Source: Microbulbifer aggregans
Lineage (GTDB): Bacteria > Pseudomonadota > Gammaproteobacteria > Pseudomonadales > Cellvibrionaceae
Direction: 5' to 3'
NCBI RefSeq assembly: GCF_020524005.1
Contig: NZ_JAIVKK010000013.1
Span: 1-64,000, forward strand
Length of the DNA stretch: 64,000 nucleotides
Positions 27,522 through 35,674 of the stretch are shown in pieces. The notes under the pieces were generated by a model. The model did no database searches and had not been told where the DNA came from. It was given only the letters and a program-made list of their open reading frames with translations. Numbering within the stretch: position 1 is the first letter of the stretch; every line of letters starts with the position of its first letter. The position numbers and the translations under genes were made by a program.

Positions 27522-28748
27522 GTGACTCAGCGAACCTATGAAGTGATGCAGGACGGCGGTGTACCGATCAAGTCCTGGACGGTGGGCGTGCCGTTTGAAG
27601 CTGAGGCAAAAGAGCAGCTAAAAAATATCTCTCGTCTGCCGTTCATCCATCAGTGGCTGGCTGCGATGCCGGATGTCCATCTGGGAAAAGGGGCGACCAT
27701 CGGTAGTGTCGTGCCTACCGTGGGTGCAGTGATACCGGCTGCCGTGGGTGTGGATATTGGCTGCGGGATGATGGCGGTGCGGACAAGCCTGAAGGCATCG
27801 CAGCTGCCGGATGATCTGGCCCCGGTACGCTCGGCGATCGAGCGCGCGATACCCCACGGCCGTTCCTCCCGCGCCCGCGGTAGCCGGGATAAAGGCGCCT
27901 GGTGTGACGTGCCCAATGATGTGATGTCGGCCTGGGCGCCGTTGGCTATGCAGTTCGATGTGTTGCAGGAAAAGCACCCCGTATTGAGGAAAACCAACAA
28001 TCTCAACCACCTGGGAACGCTTGGAACCGGAAATCACTTTGTCGAAATGTGTCTCGATGAACACGGTAGCGTCTGGCTAATGTTGCACAGTGGCTCCCGT
28101 GGTGTTGGAAACCGCATCGGTAATCATTTTATTGAAATGGCGAAACGGGATATGGAGCGCTGGCATATCCAGTTGCCAGATTCCGATCTGGCTTATTTGC
28201 CGGAGGGGACCGAGCATTTTGATCAGTACATCGAGGCCGTCGAGTGGGCACAGAACTTTGCGCGTATCAATCGTGAAGTCATGATGGCGCGTGCTATCAG
28301 TGCGGTAAAAAGCGCGTTGAAAATGGATTTTGATGCGCGTATCGAAGCGGTGAACTGTCATCACAACTATGTGTCCCGTGAGCACCATTACGGGAAAGAT
28401 GTGCTGGTTACCCGCAAGGGTGCCGTTCGCGCTGGCGCTGGAGAAATGGGAATCATACCGGGCAGTATGGGCGCGCGTTCATTTATCGTTCGTGGCCTTG
28501 GAAACGCGGAAAGTTTCTGTAGCTGTAGCCATGGTGCCGGGCGTGTTATGTCACGTACAAAAGCCAAGCAGTTGGTGTCCCTTGAAGAACACCGGCGGGC
28601 GACTGCTGATGTCGAGTGTCGAAAAGATGCGGGTGTCATCGACGAGACACCGGCAGCCTACAAACCGATCGAGCAGGTCATGGCGGCCCAGAAAGATCTG
28701 GTGGAAATCGTATACACGCTGAAACAGGTGGTGTGTGTAAAAGGATAG
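27522..28748 (+). CDS. rtcB: RtcB RNA ligase
   Basis: A 408-aa GTP-dependent RNA ligase joining 2',3'-cyclic phosphate or 3'-phosphate ends to 5'-OH ends, as in tRNA repair. The Mn-binding residues are in GVDIGCGMM and TGNHFVEM, and HSGSRGVGN is present. The guanylylated nucleophile His337 sits in CSCSHGAGRVMSR, the same residue number as in E. coli. It begins with GTG 27522 after AAGGAAAG. It is 4 bp from rtcA, so the two are co-transcribed from the sigma54 promoter. Confidence 0.97.
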   Translation: MTQRTYEVMQDGGVPIKSWTVGVPFEAEAKEQLKNISRLPFIHQWLAAMPDVHLGKGATIGSVVPTVGAVIPAAVGVDIGCGMMAVRTSLKASQLPDDLAPVRSAIERAIPHGRSSRARGSRDKGAWCDVPNDVMSAWAPLAMQFDVLQEKHPVLRKTNNLNHLGTLGTGNHFVEMCLDEHGSVWLMLHSGSRGVGNRIGNHFIEMAKRDMERWHIQLPDSDLAYLPEGTEHFDQYIEAVEWAQNFARINREVMMARAISAVKSALKMDFDARIEAVNCHHNYVSREHHYGKDVLVTRKGAVRAGAGEMGIIPGSMGARSFIVRGLGNAESFCSCSHGAGRVMSRTKAKQLVSLEEHRRATADVECRKDAGVIDETPAAYKPIEQVMAAQKDLVEIVYTLKQVVCVKG

Positions 28749-28752
28749 CGGG

Positions 28753-29763
28753 ATGCAAGTAGTTGACGGTTCTCAAGGCGAAGGTGGTGGGCAGATATTT
28801 CGCTCTGCATTGACTCTGGCGATGTGCCTGCAAAAACCGGTTCAGATAAAGAATATCCGAGCCGGCCGCAGCAAGCCGGGCTTGCTGCGGCAGCATCTGG
28901 CCTGCCTGCGCGCGGCCCAGGCCATAAGCGGTGCCAGGGTTTTAGGTGACGAGCTGGGATCCACCGAGGTGGTTTTTGAGCCTGGGTTGGTGAACGCGGG
29001 TAACTACCATTTCGCAATCGGCTCAGCCGGTAGTACCAGTCTTTTATTTCAGACAATTCTGTTGCCCTTGCTCCTTGCGAACGGCGTCAGTGAACTGTGC
29101 CTGGAAGGAGGTACCCACAACGGTCTTGCGCCGAGTTTTGATTTCATCGAGCAGACATTGTTGCCCGTGCTCGCAAGAATGGGCTATCGCGTTGAGGTAG
29201 TGCTGGAAAAATTCGGCTTTTACCCAGCGGGTGGCGGCCAGTGGCGCGCGCGTATTTTTCCCGCAGAAAATGTGTGCTCTCTTGAACTTTGCGATAGAGG
29301 CAGATTGATGAAGGTCTTTGCTGTGGTGACCTTGTCACAGTTGCCGCGGCATATTGGCGACAGAGAATTGCAGCAGATCAAGAGAAGGTGTCACTGGCCA
29401 GACGATAATCTTCACTATCGAAGCGTGGAATCGGTTGGCCCGGGAAATATGGTGTCTTTGCGGGTTTCCGCTGAATGCATCACAGAAGTATTTGAAGTTG
29501 TAGGTGAAAAACAACTGCGGGCTGAACGGGTTGCAGGGCGTGCAGTAAACGCTCTGGAACGCTATCTGAAAGCTGGTGTACCGGTGGGAGAATATCTGGC
29601 GGACCAGTTGTTGCTGCCGATGGTTCTTGGGAACGGTGGGCGATTTGTCACGCTCGAACCGAGTCAGCATTTGTTGACGAATGTCAGCGTTATAAGCCAA
29701 CTCACCGGAACTTCTATTGAGGTCAGGAAAATAGACAGTGATGTTTGGATGGTAGAGATTTAA
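28753..29763 (+). CDS. rtcA: RtcA RNA 3'-terminal phosphate cyclase
   Basis: A 336-aa enzyme that uses ATP to turn RNA 3'-phosphates into 2',3'-cyclic phosphates, preparing ends for RtcB. The family N-terminus DGSQGEGGGQIFRSAL is intact. The catalytic adenylylated His lies at residue 306 in SQHLLTNVSV (His309 in E. coli). The start ATG 28753 is four bases after the rtcB stop. An 8-bp hairpin follows its stop codon. Confidence 0.96.
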   Translation: MQVVDGSQGEGGGQIFRSALTLAMCLQKPVQIKNIRAGRSKPGLLRQHLACLRAAQAISGARVLGDELGSTEVVFEPGLVNAGNYHFAIGSAGSTSLLFQTILLPLLLANGVSELCLEGGTHNGLAPSFDFIEQTLLPVLARMGYRVEVVLEKFGFYPAGGGQWRARIFPAENVCSLELCDRGRLMKVFAVVTLSQLPRHIGDRELQQIKRRCHWPDDNLHYRSVESVGPGNMVSLRVSAECITEVFEVVGEKQLRAERVAGRAVNALERYLKAGVPVGEYLADQLLLPMVLGNGGRFVTLEPSQHLLTNVSVISQLTGTSIEVRKIDSDVWMVEI

Positions 29764-29764
29764 A

Positions 29765-29792
29765 AGCAAACAAGAACCGCCATGTGTTTGCT
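29765..29792 (+). terminator. Hairpin directly after rtcA
   Basis: AGCAAACA (29765-29772) pairs perfectly with TGTTTGCT (29785-29792) around a 12-nt loop, two bases after the rtcA stop. There is no T-tract, so it more likely marks an RNA-processing or 3'-end-stabilising hairpin, or partial attenuation before the structured RNA downstream. Confidence 0.4.
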
Positions 29793-29974
29793 GATATCAC
29801 ATTCACGGAAGAGTGATTACACAGGGATGTGCGGGGCGGGTAAGAACATTCATCATTCGCCATTTGCGGATGATGATAAAAGGGTTTGGGGATGTTGTTT
29901 ACTCTGCGGAGCTGGTTCAGTACGCCAGCCTGGCGCAATCGCTTGTGGCGACTTGTGTACCGAGTAAAGAATTA

Positions 29975-30122
29975 CCTAAACACCACTTTGTAGCTCAGGT
30001 GGTAGAGCAGTCGATGAACGTCGACGGGTCGCAGGTTCAATTCCTGCCAAAGTAAGGTCGTCTTGGAAACGACTCCATGGTAAAGGCGAAAGCCCGGGGT
30101 TCGAATCCCCACAGGGTTTAGG
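29975..30122 (+). ncRNA. Nested tRNA-like structured RNA downstream of rtcBA (Y-RNA-like candidate)
   Basis: CCTAAAC (29975-29981) pairs with GTTTAGG (30116-30122). The helix can extend past a single bulged A through CC (29983-29984) and GG (30114-30115). This stem encloses, in order: a complete tRNA-like cloverleaf (29984-30055); a hairpin GTCGT/ACGAC with 7-nt loop CTTGGAA (30057-30073) that looks like an anticodon arm; a GNRA hairpin GGCGAAAGCC (30085-30094); and a second T-arm GGGG-TTCGAAT-CCCC (30096-30110). Bacterial Y RNAs such as YrlA, which occur in RtcBA operons, pair their ends to make a Ro-binding stem and carry a tRNA-mimicking module. This RNA has the same logic, but no Ro protein gene is in the window. 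Fold and boundaries are my own hand pairing. Confidence 0.6.
29984..30055 (+). ncRNA. tRNA-like cloverleaf with a 6-nt anticodon loop
   Basis: All four arms pair. The acceptor CACTTTG (29984-29990) with CAAAGTA (30048-30054) gives 6 of 7 pairs. The D-arm is GCTC-AGGTGGTA-GAGC (29993-30008). The anticodon stem GTCGA/TCGAC (30010-30014, 30021-30025) closes a loop of only six nucleotides, TGAACG. A 5-nt variable loop GGGTC follows, and the T-arm is GCAGG-TTCAATT-CCTGC (30031-30047). The loop lacks U33 and the normal seven-nucleotide size, and no CCA is encoded, so it is not a usable decoding tRNA. Its position inside the rtc locus suggests a tRNA mimic or repair substrate. Confidence 0.7.
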
Positions 30123-30403
30123 CCCATTTATGTACTCAGAGGCCCATTGCGTTGTGGCTCGGTCGAAACGCCTTCCCTCGGGCAGGCGGGATGACTTTGT
30201 GACAGCGTGTCGGAGGTTTCAGACGTCGATGGTGTGCAATTTTGCATGTTGCTCAGTGAAGTAGAGCTCGCCGTATTGAGATGCTGACATAGTTGGCGCT
30301 CCGATACGAGCTGGCGCTACCAATCGCAGAGTGACCTGCCTGATTCTATCCGTCGCCCTCGAAATGTCCGAGTGGGCCTCGCTCAGGTTTTAAGGAGAAT
30401 TAT

Positions 30404-31561
30404 ATGTTCATATGGAAATGCGTGGATATCGGCGATACTGAACGTGCCTTGCTGTTTCGTAACAACAGGTTTGTACGCGTACTCGAACCCGGTCGGCATC
30501 GAATTTGGACACTGATGGACGACACGCGTATTGAATTACACGATATCAGCAAGGTACTTTTCAGGAGAGTCGATGCCAAATTTTTGCTCAAACTGCATGG
30601 AGAGCAACTTGGTCGGTATATCGAAAGCTACGAACTGGGCGATACTGAAGTTGGCTTGGTATATCGGGATGACCACCTTACCGATATCGTCGAGCCGGGC
30701 ACATTCATTCCTGTCTGGAAGGGGCTAGAGAAAGTGAGGGTAGAAATCGTCGACATCGGCGAGGAGTATACCGTCGATGAAAAACTGGTTCCTTTTCTGG
30801 AGGGGAGCTCGGCTGTTGGAAAAAGTGCAGCGGCAAACGCACTGATCCAGTATCTCGAGGTGGCGGAAGAAAGCATGGCACTCCTCATGGTGAACGGAAA
30901 GCTGGAGCAACAGCTGAAACCGGGTCGCTACGGGTTCTGGAAATATAACCGATCGATCAAAGTGAGCCTGGTTGACCTCAAGTTGCAGACGCTGGAGGTT
31001 GGCGGTCAGGAAATACTGACCAAAGACAAGGTAAGCCTGCGAATTAACCTGAGTTCGAGCTATCGCGTAGTTGAACCGAAGAAGGCCGTGTTGAAACTCG
31101 GAGATTACGCTGGGTTTATCTACCGAGAGCTTCAGCTGCGCTTACGAGAGGTGGTGGGTACACAGAGTCTTGATGCTATTTTGGAAGATAAGGATAGCCT
31201 CAATGTGGGAATATCCGAGGGTGTGCGGGGCAAGCTGATGCAGTACGGCATAGAGGTTGCCACCGTTGGAGTGAAAGACATCATTTTACCCGGTGATATG
31301 AAGCTGATCCTGAATCAGGTTATGGAAGCGCAAAAGGAGTCTGAGGCCAATCTGATCAAGCGGCGCGAGGAAACCCACGCGATGCGATCACTGCACAACA
31401 CGGCCAAAATGATGGAAAACAGCCCGGTTTTGCTGCGCCTGAAGGAACTCGAAGCACTTGAACGGGTTACCGCGCGGATCGACAAAATCTCGGTGTATGG
31501 TGGTTTGGATAGTGTGCTGAATGACCTGGTAAAGCTAAAGCCCGTTACCGCTGCACAATAA
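30404..31561 (+). CDS. Slipin/SPFH (band-7) protein with triple N-terminal module
   Basis: A 385-aa protein. Residues 6-48, 75-117 and 150-192 are three tandem copies of a lead-in module, each with a LxPG or VEPG turn followed by an aromatic/Trp (LEPGRHRIW, VEPGTFIPVW, LKPGRYGFW). The third runs into a canonical SPFH/band-7 domain (about 195-300, LTKDKVSLRINLSSSYRVV) and a helical C-terminus (about 305-385). No transmembrane helix is obvious, unlike classical slipins. AAGGAG lies 6 bp before ATG 30404. It follows the tRNA-like RNA in the rtc locus, and I recall SPFH/slipin proteins near rtcBA elsewhere, so a role in RNA-damage response is likely from context. How it acts is unknown. Confidence 0.85.
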   Translation: MFIWKCVDIGDTERALLFRNNRFVRVLEPGRHRIWTLMDDTRIELHDISKVLFRRVDAKFLLKLHGEQLGRYIESYELGDTEVGLVYRDDHLTDIVEPGTFIPVWKGLEKVRVEIVDIGEEYTVDEKLVPFLEGSSAVGKSAAANALIQYLEVAEESMALLMVNGKLEQQLKPGRYGFWKYNRSIKVSLVDLKLQTLEVGGQEILTKDKVSLRINLSSSYRVVEPKKAVLKLGDYAGFIYRELQLRLREVVGTQSLDAILEDKDSLNVGISEGVRGKLMQYGIEVATVGVKDIILPGDMKLILNQVMEAQKESEANLIKRREETHAMRSLHNTAKMMENSPVLLRLKELEALERVTARIDKISVYGGLDSVLNDLVKLKPVTAAQ

Positions 31562-31564
31562 GGT

Positions 31565-31588
31565 GCCCGTCCTGATGGGCGGGCTTTT
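31565..31588 (+). terminator. Rho-independent terminator ending the rtc locus
   Basis: GCCCGTCC (31565-31572) pairs with GGGCGGGC (31577-31584), one T-G wobble, 4-nt loop TGAT, followed by TTTTGC. It lies four bases after the slipin stop codon. Confidence 0.8.
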
Positions 31589-31730
31589 GCTGACCTGACT
31601 ACAAACACCTGGCTGTAAGCATCAGCGGCTAAAGTGTTTAAATCGAATGATTTATCCCACTAAATTCGATTTTTCCCTTCTATAACCCCTCGTATAGTAG
31701 CGCCATCCAATCCATTGCGAGGACGGCAAA

Positions 31731-32438
31731 ATGCTCTATCTACGGCACGCTGAAGAACGCGGCAAGGCAGATTTCGGCTGGCTCGATTCACGCCATACGT
31801 TTTCCTTTGGTCACTATTACGACCCCAAGCATATGGGTATCTCCGCGCTGCGGGTGATCAACGATGATACCGTGGCACCCGGTGCCGGTTTTGGTACCCA
31901 CGGTCACCGGGACATGGAAATCATCTCCTATGTGCTTTCCGGTGCCATTGCCCATAAAGACAGTATGGGTAACGAATTCGTATTGCCAGCGGGCGAAGTG
32001 CAGCGTATGACCGCCGGCACCGGAATCACTCACTCGGAATACAATCATTCCAAAACCGAGCCGCTGAAGTTTCTGCAAATTTGGGTAATACCCAACCAGC
32101 GCAACCTGGAGCCGGGGTACGAGCAGAAAGCCATCCCGCAGTCCGCCAAGCTCACGCCGCTGGTTACTGCAGACGGTCGCGACGGCTCGCTTACCCTGCA
32201 TCAGGATGCAAGTCTCTATCGGTTGCAATTAAAGGCTGGCGAAAGCGAAACCCTCACAACCACCGAAGGCATCGGTTACCTGCATATTATTGACGGGGCT
32301 GTCGAAGCCAATGAGCAGATGCTCAGTGATGGTGATGGTCTCGGTACACTGGATGAACCTCTGAGACTGCGTGCGGGCGAAGGCGGCGTGACCGCACTCT
32401 GGTTCGACCTCCCGCGCAAGCCAGAGCAGCGCGGCTAA
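31731..32438 (+). CDS. Pirin-family protein (YhhW-type quercetinase-like)
   Basis: A 235-aa bicupin. The iron ligands His57 and His59 (THGHRDME), His101 and Glu103 (THSEYNH) are all present, as in pirin and E. coli YhhW, which has quercetin 2,3-dioxygenase activity in vitro. The physiological role is unsettled, often linked to stress. GAGGA precedes ATG 31731. The next gene, a TauE/SafE permease, begins 12 bp later and may be co-transcribed. Confidence 0.92.
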   Translation: MLYLRHAEERGKADFGWLDSRHTFSFGHYYDPKHMGISALRVINDDTVAPGAGFGTHGHRDMEIISYVLSGAIAHKDSMGNEFVLPAGEVQRMTAGTGITHSEYNHSKTEPLKFLQIWVIPNQRNLEPGYEQKAIPQSAKLTPLVTADGRDGSLTLHQDASLYRLQLKAGESETLTTTEGIGYLHIIDGAVEANEQMLSDGDGLGTLDEPLRLRAGEGGVTALWFDLPRKPEQRG

Positions 32439-32450
32439 CACAACTTGTTT

Positions 32451-33194
32451 ATGGAATTACTGAGTAGCAGCCCGCTGTTCTGGGGACTCGCCATAGTCGG
32501 TGTGCTCCTGAGCGGGATTTCGAAATCCGGTTTTGCCGGCGGCGCCGGTGTGGTTGCGGTGCCGCTGCTTGCGCTGGTGATTCCGGTGGAGCGTGCAGTC
32601 GCATTGATGTTACCGATCCTGCTGGTGATGGACCTGCGCACCATTACTTACTACTGGCAGCATCGGGACCCTGCGGAACTCCGGCGCCTGCTGCCAGCGG
32701 CAATTGTGGGCATTGCACTGGGCGGGTGGCTTCTTAACTGGGTATCCCCAGTTATACTGACCCTTTCTCTCGGGCTGCTGTGCCTGCTGTTCGCTTTCTG
32801 GCAAAAGCTCGCGCCCCTCGCTGCGCGGCTACCGGGTAGCGCCTGGCTTTGGGGCGCGACTTCTGGTGTCACCAGTACCCTGATTCATGCCGGCGGGCCC
32901 CCACTCAATATGTACCTGATCGGTCGCGGACTGCCAAAGCTCACCTGGCTGGCGACAGCGGGGCTGGTGTTTGGGGTTATGAACCTGATTAAACTGGTGC
33001 CCTATACCCTGGTGGGACTATGGAGCCGCGAACTATTGGTGACCGCGTTGGTGCTGTCACCGGTCGCGTATTTTGGCGTCTATCTCGGCCACAGAGTGCA
33101 GCATCACCTGAGTGAAAAGCTGTTCCTGTTAACATGTCGCTCTCTGCTGGCATGTTCTGGAGTGGCGCTGGTGGTGAAAACTTTTCTTACCTAA
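32451..33194 (+). CDS. TauE/SafE (TSUP) family permease
   Basis: A 247-aa inner-membrane protein with about eight hydrophobic segments. The N-terminal ISKSGFAGGAGVVAVPLL motif and the repeated-half ATSGVTSTLIHAGGPPLNMY are both typical of TSUP sulfite/sulfoacetate-type exporters. The substrate is unknown. ATG 32451 is chosen over an in-frame TTG at 32445; no good ribosome-binding site is visible, so translation may be coupled to the pirin gene 12 bp upstream. Confidence 0.88.
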   Translation: MELLSSSPLFWGLAIVGVLLSGISKSGFAGGAGVVAVPLLALVIPVERAVALMLPILLVMDLRTITYYWQHRDPAELRRLLPAAIVGIALGGWLLNWVSPVILTLSLGLLCLLFAFWQKLAPLAARLPGSAWLWGATSGVTSTLIHAGGPPLNMYLIGRGLPKLTWLATAGLVFGVMNLIKLVPYTLVGLWSRELLVTALVLSPVAYFGVYLGHRVQHHLSEKLFLLTCRSLLACSGVALVVKTFLT

Positions 33195-33301
33195 TTCCAG
33201 GATACGCTGGGTTAACGTCAATCCGGCTCAATGAACAAATTTTACGGTAGCCCGACAAATCTCTATATTGGTCCACCTCGAACTACAGTCCAGATTAAAC
33301 A

Positions 33302-34324
33302 ATGCAAAATAAACGCAACGTGTGGCGTACTAGCAAAGCTGGAGCGATCAGCAATCTTAGGCCGGTGACAGAACCTATTGAGGCTCTTGATCCGGAAAAG
33401 ATCCGAATCGAGGTGAAGTCCGTTGGCCTCAACTTTGCGGATATCTTCGCACTGACCGGGCTCTATTCCGCAACGCCGGAAGACAGTTTTATTCCCGGGC
33501 TCGAGTTTTCCGGTGTGGTTATTGAACTGGGTGACTCTGTCGATACAGATTTGAACATTGGCGACCGGGTTTACGGTTGTACTCGCTTCGGCGGTTATGC
33601 GACCTGTGTGGATGTATTGCCTCAACACTGCCGGGTAATTCCCCAAGAATGGAGCTATGCCGAGGCGGCGGCATTTCCTGCGCAAAGTCTTACCGCTTAC
33701 TACGCGCTGACCGAACTCGGTGCGCTTAAACCGGGCCAGCTGGTTCTGGTGCAGAGTGCTGCCGGTGGTGTGGGTTTGCAGGCGATGCGGATGGTGCAGA
33801 AGCTGGGCGGGGTGCCGATTGGTACTGTGGGCTCCGAGAGGAAAAAACAGTTCCTTGCCGAACAGGGTTTTCACGAAGTCATCGTGCGCGGTGAAGATTT
33901 CGGCGCGCAGCTGAAAACCCAGCTCGCCGGCAGGCCATTGCATCTGGTACTGGACGGTATTGGTGGCGAGATCCAGCGGCGCTCGTTTGACGCCCTGGCG
34001 CCGACCGGACGGCTGATCGTATTCGGTGCCGCCGAGTTCACGCCGGGCGACAAGCCCAACTGGCTGAAGGCGGCGTGGTTGTACCTGAAGCGCCCGCGTT
34101 ACGATGTGATGGATATGATCAGCACTAATAAATCCGTGCTGGCATTTAACCTGATCTGGCTGTGGCAGGAACAGGCGCTGTTCGATAAGTTGTTGAGCGG
34201 TTGCGAGAGCCTGGATTTGCCGGCGCCACATGTCGGCCATCAGTTTTCATTTCGCGTAGCGCATGATGCGATTGAGTGTCTGCGTAGCGGTAGCTCGATG
34301 GGCAAAGTAGTGCTTAATTGTTAA
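33302..34324 (+). CDS. MDR-family quinone oxidoreductase-like (VAT-1-like) protein
   Basis: A 340-aa zinc-independent medium-chain dehydrogenase/reductase. The N-terminal GroES-like domain contains NFADIFALTGLY and FIPGLEFSGVV. The nucleotide-binding domain has QSAAGGVGLQAM near residues 150-162. Structural-zinc cysteines are absent, as in quinone oxidoreductases. NADPH use and a reactive-carbonyl or quinone substrate are family-level inferences. It is monocistronic. Confidence 0.88.
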   Translation: MQNKRNVWRTSKAGAISNLRPVTEPIEALDPEKIRIEVKSVGLNFADIFALTGLYSATPEDSFIPGLEFSGVVIELGDSVDTDLNIGDRVYGCTRFGGYATCVDVLPQHCRVIPQEWSYAEAAAFPAQSLTAYYALTELGALKPGQLVLVQSAAGGVGLQAMRMVQKLGGVPIGTVGSERKKQFLAEQGFHEVIVRGEDFGAQLKTQLAGRPLHLVLDGIGGEIQRRSFDALAPTGRLIVFGAAEFTPGDKPNWLKAAWLYLKRPRYDVMDMISTNKSVLAFNLIWLWQEQALFDKLLSGCESLDLPAPHVGHQFSFRVAHDAIECLRSGSSMGKVVLNC

Positions 34325-34365
34325 CGAGCCACGTTTCAAAGTTTATCAGGGGGTTGCCGATAAAG

Positions 34366-34393
34366 TTGTTCATTGTTCATTGTTCATTGTTCA
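34366..34393. repeat. Four tandem copies of a 7-bp repeat
   Basis: TTGTTCA is repeated four times without interruption between the MDR gene and the convergent alpha/beta hydrolase gene. A short tandem repeat of this kind can vary by slippage; here it is intergenic and its effect is unknown. Confidence 0.85.
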
Positions 34394-34442
34394 TTTCGCT
34401 GTTTGGCGCTAGTGGGGTGAGAGTTTAGTCCAGCTGACGAGT

Positions 34443-35240
34443 TTAGATACTAAGGAAGTTTCTGATGGCTTTTTTTGCGGCATCGGAATATATGAGACTA
34501 TTATGATCTACTTCGGGAATTTCTACGGCTGATATTATGTTCACTATATTTTCTAGGGTGTTGTATGAATGGCTGTTGGGTATCACAGCATCTCCCTTCG
34601 CAATTAAAGCAAGTACTTTCGAGTCCATTTCTTTGGTGGACTCAAATAGAGAGAATTTGTGTTTGACTATAGATCCTGGGACAAAAAACCTTTCTTTAGC
34701 AATTCTTTCTAGGCTATAGAGCGGGGTGGATAAAATTATTTTTTCAGGATTTCTGAATCGTGCCACATGTCCGGCAATGGCGCTGCCCAAGCTGTGCCCC
34801 ATAACTATGATGTTTGATTCTGGGTATTTAATACCAACCCAATCATAGATTTCCAAAGCGTCGCTGTATAAAGATTTTTCACAGGGGTTGCCGTCGCTTA
34901 ATCCATAGCCTCGATAATTGAATGTGGTGATTAAGTCAAAGCCAAATCCATCAAGCAAGGGGAGTATTGCACTCGCTTCTTGCGCATTTCCGCCGAAGTA
35001 AAGCAGATGAAAAGGCCGTTTTCTTACAGTATGCTCAACCTGGATTGTCCATCCTTGGAGGGTAAATCCGGAAGTTGTAAGGAGTTTCTCGGAAAATTTA
35101 TCCAGTTTTCTGTAGTTTAATAGGTCAGCTTTGGGCGGATAAAATATCAGTCTATCTTGAAACCGGTGAAGAGTGACCACGTAAATAATATAGGCTCCTA
35201 GAAAGGAGCCTATCGTAGATATCGCTACGGTGAAAAACAT
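34443..35240 (-). CDS. Membrane-anchored alpha/beta hydrolase
   Basis: A 265-aa protein with one N-terminal membrane helix (about residues 3-24, GSFLGAYIIYVVTL) then an alpha/beta-hydrolase domain. The nucleophile elbow is GHSLGS, an oxyanion-type YFGGNAQE segment is present, and the likely acid/base are in AKGDAVIP and VDHNSLIY. It resembles ABHD/BEM46-type and T6SS lipase-like hydrolases. A longer frame to 35306 overlaps the upstream lipoprotein gene; ATG 35240 begins 2 bp after that gene's stop and is preferred. It ends an AT-rich three-gene cassette of different base composition from its flanks. The substrate is unknown. Confidence 0.78.
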   Translation of the reverse strand: MFFTVAISTIGSFLGAYIIYVVTLHRFQDRLIFYPPKADLLNYRKLDKFSEKLLTTSGFTLQGWTIQVEHTVRKRPFHLLYFGGNAQEASAILPLLDGFGFDLITTFNYRGYGLSDGNPCEKSLYSDALEIYDWVGIKYPESNIIVMGHSLGSAIAGHVARFRNPEKIILSTPLYSLERIAKERFFVPGSIVKHKFSLFESTKEMDSKVLALIAKGDAVIPNSHSYNTLENIVNIISAVEIPEVDHNSLIYSDAAKKAIRNFLSI

Positions 35241-35242
35241 TT

Positions 35243-35674
35243 CTATGGGCAGTTGACCTGTGTTATATCGGTTGTTTCCGATTCCACGGGAACAATGCAG
35301 ATACAAATATCTTTTTCTACAAGGCCGAGAACCGCATAACTACCAACAGCAGCATTTCCTACTTCAGGCTTTGGGACGATTATCTTTAGGCTTTTTCCCT
35401 TAATTAATTCATCTGCGTTTTTAATGACCCCAGTAATGACGGTTGGGTCTGGAAGGTTTTCTGCGAACGAGGGCGATTTCCTTAGGCCGAAAAATCCTGA
35501 CCCCTGGGGCTTGATGTCTTCGATCTTTATCAGGATTTTGTCTTCAACAGCCCTGTCAGCAGGCCATTCCCATTTTAATTCTATATCCGCAGACATGGCG
35601 CATCCTCCGATAAGTGATAGCGTTATTATGGCTATTAATTTCGTTAAATTTTTTTTACCCAACGACAAGTTCAT
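35243..35674 (-). CDS. Small lipoprotein of unknown function
   Basis: A 143-aa protein with a lipoprotein signal (KLIAIITLSLIGGC, Cys about residue 25). The mature part is soluble, beta-rich by pattern and has a C-terminal CIC motif. The open frame extends to 35713, but ATG 35674 places the signal peptide at the N-terminus and overlaps the upstream gene by only 20 bp. I do not recognise the family. It is sandwiched between an unknown NC-motif protein and an alpha/beta hydrolase, both tightly linked, so it may be a partner or protector of one of them; that is inference. Confidence 0.65.
   Translation of the reverse strand: MNLSLGKKNLTKLIAIITLSLIGGCAMSADIELKWEWPADRAVEDKILIKIEDIKPQGSGFFGLRKSPSFAENLPDPTVITGVIKNADELIKGKSLKIIVPKPEVGNAAVGSYAVLGLVEKDICICIVPVESETTDITQVNCP

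Noticed and set aside
30057-30073. A tRNA-Pro (anticodon TGG) gene
   Set aside because: The hairpin GTCGT-CTTGGAA-ACGAC looks like a proline anticodon arm, but no D-arm or matching 7-bp acceptor can be drawn directly around it, so a functional tRNA is not supported.
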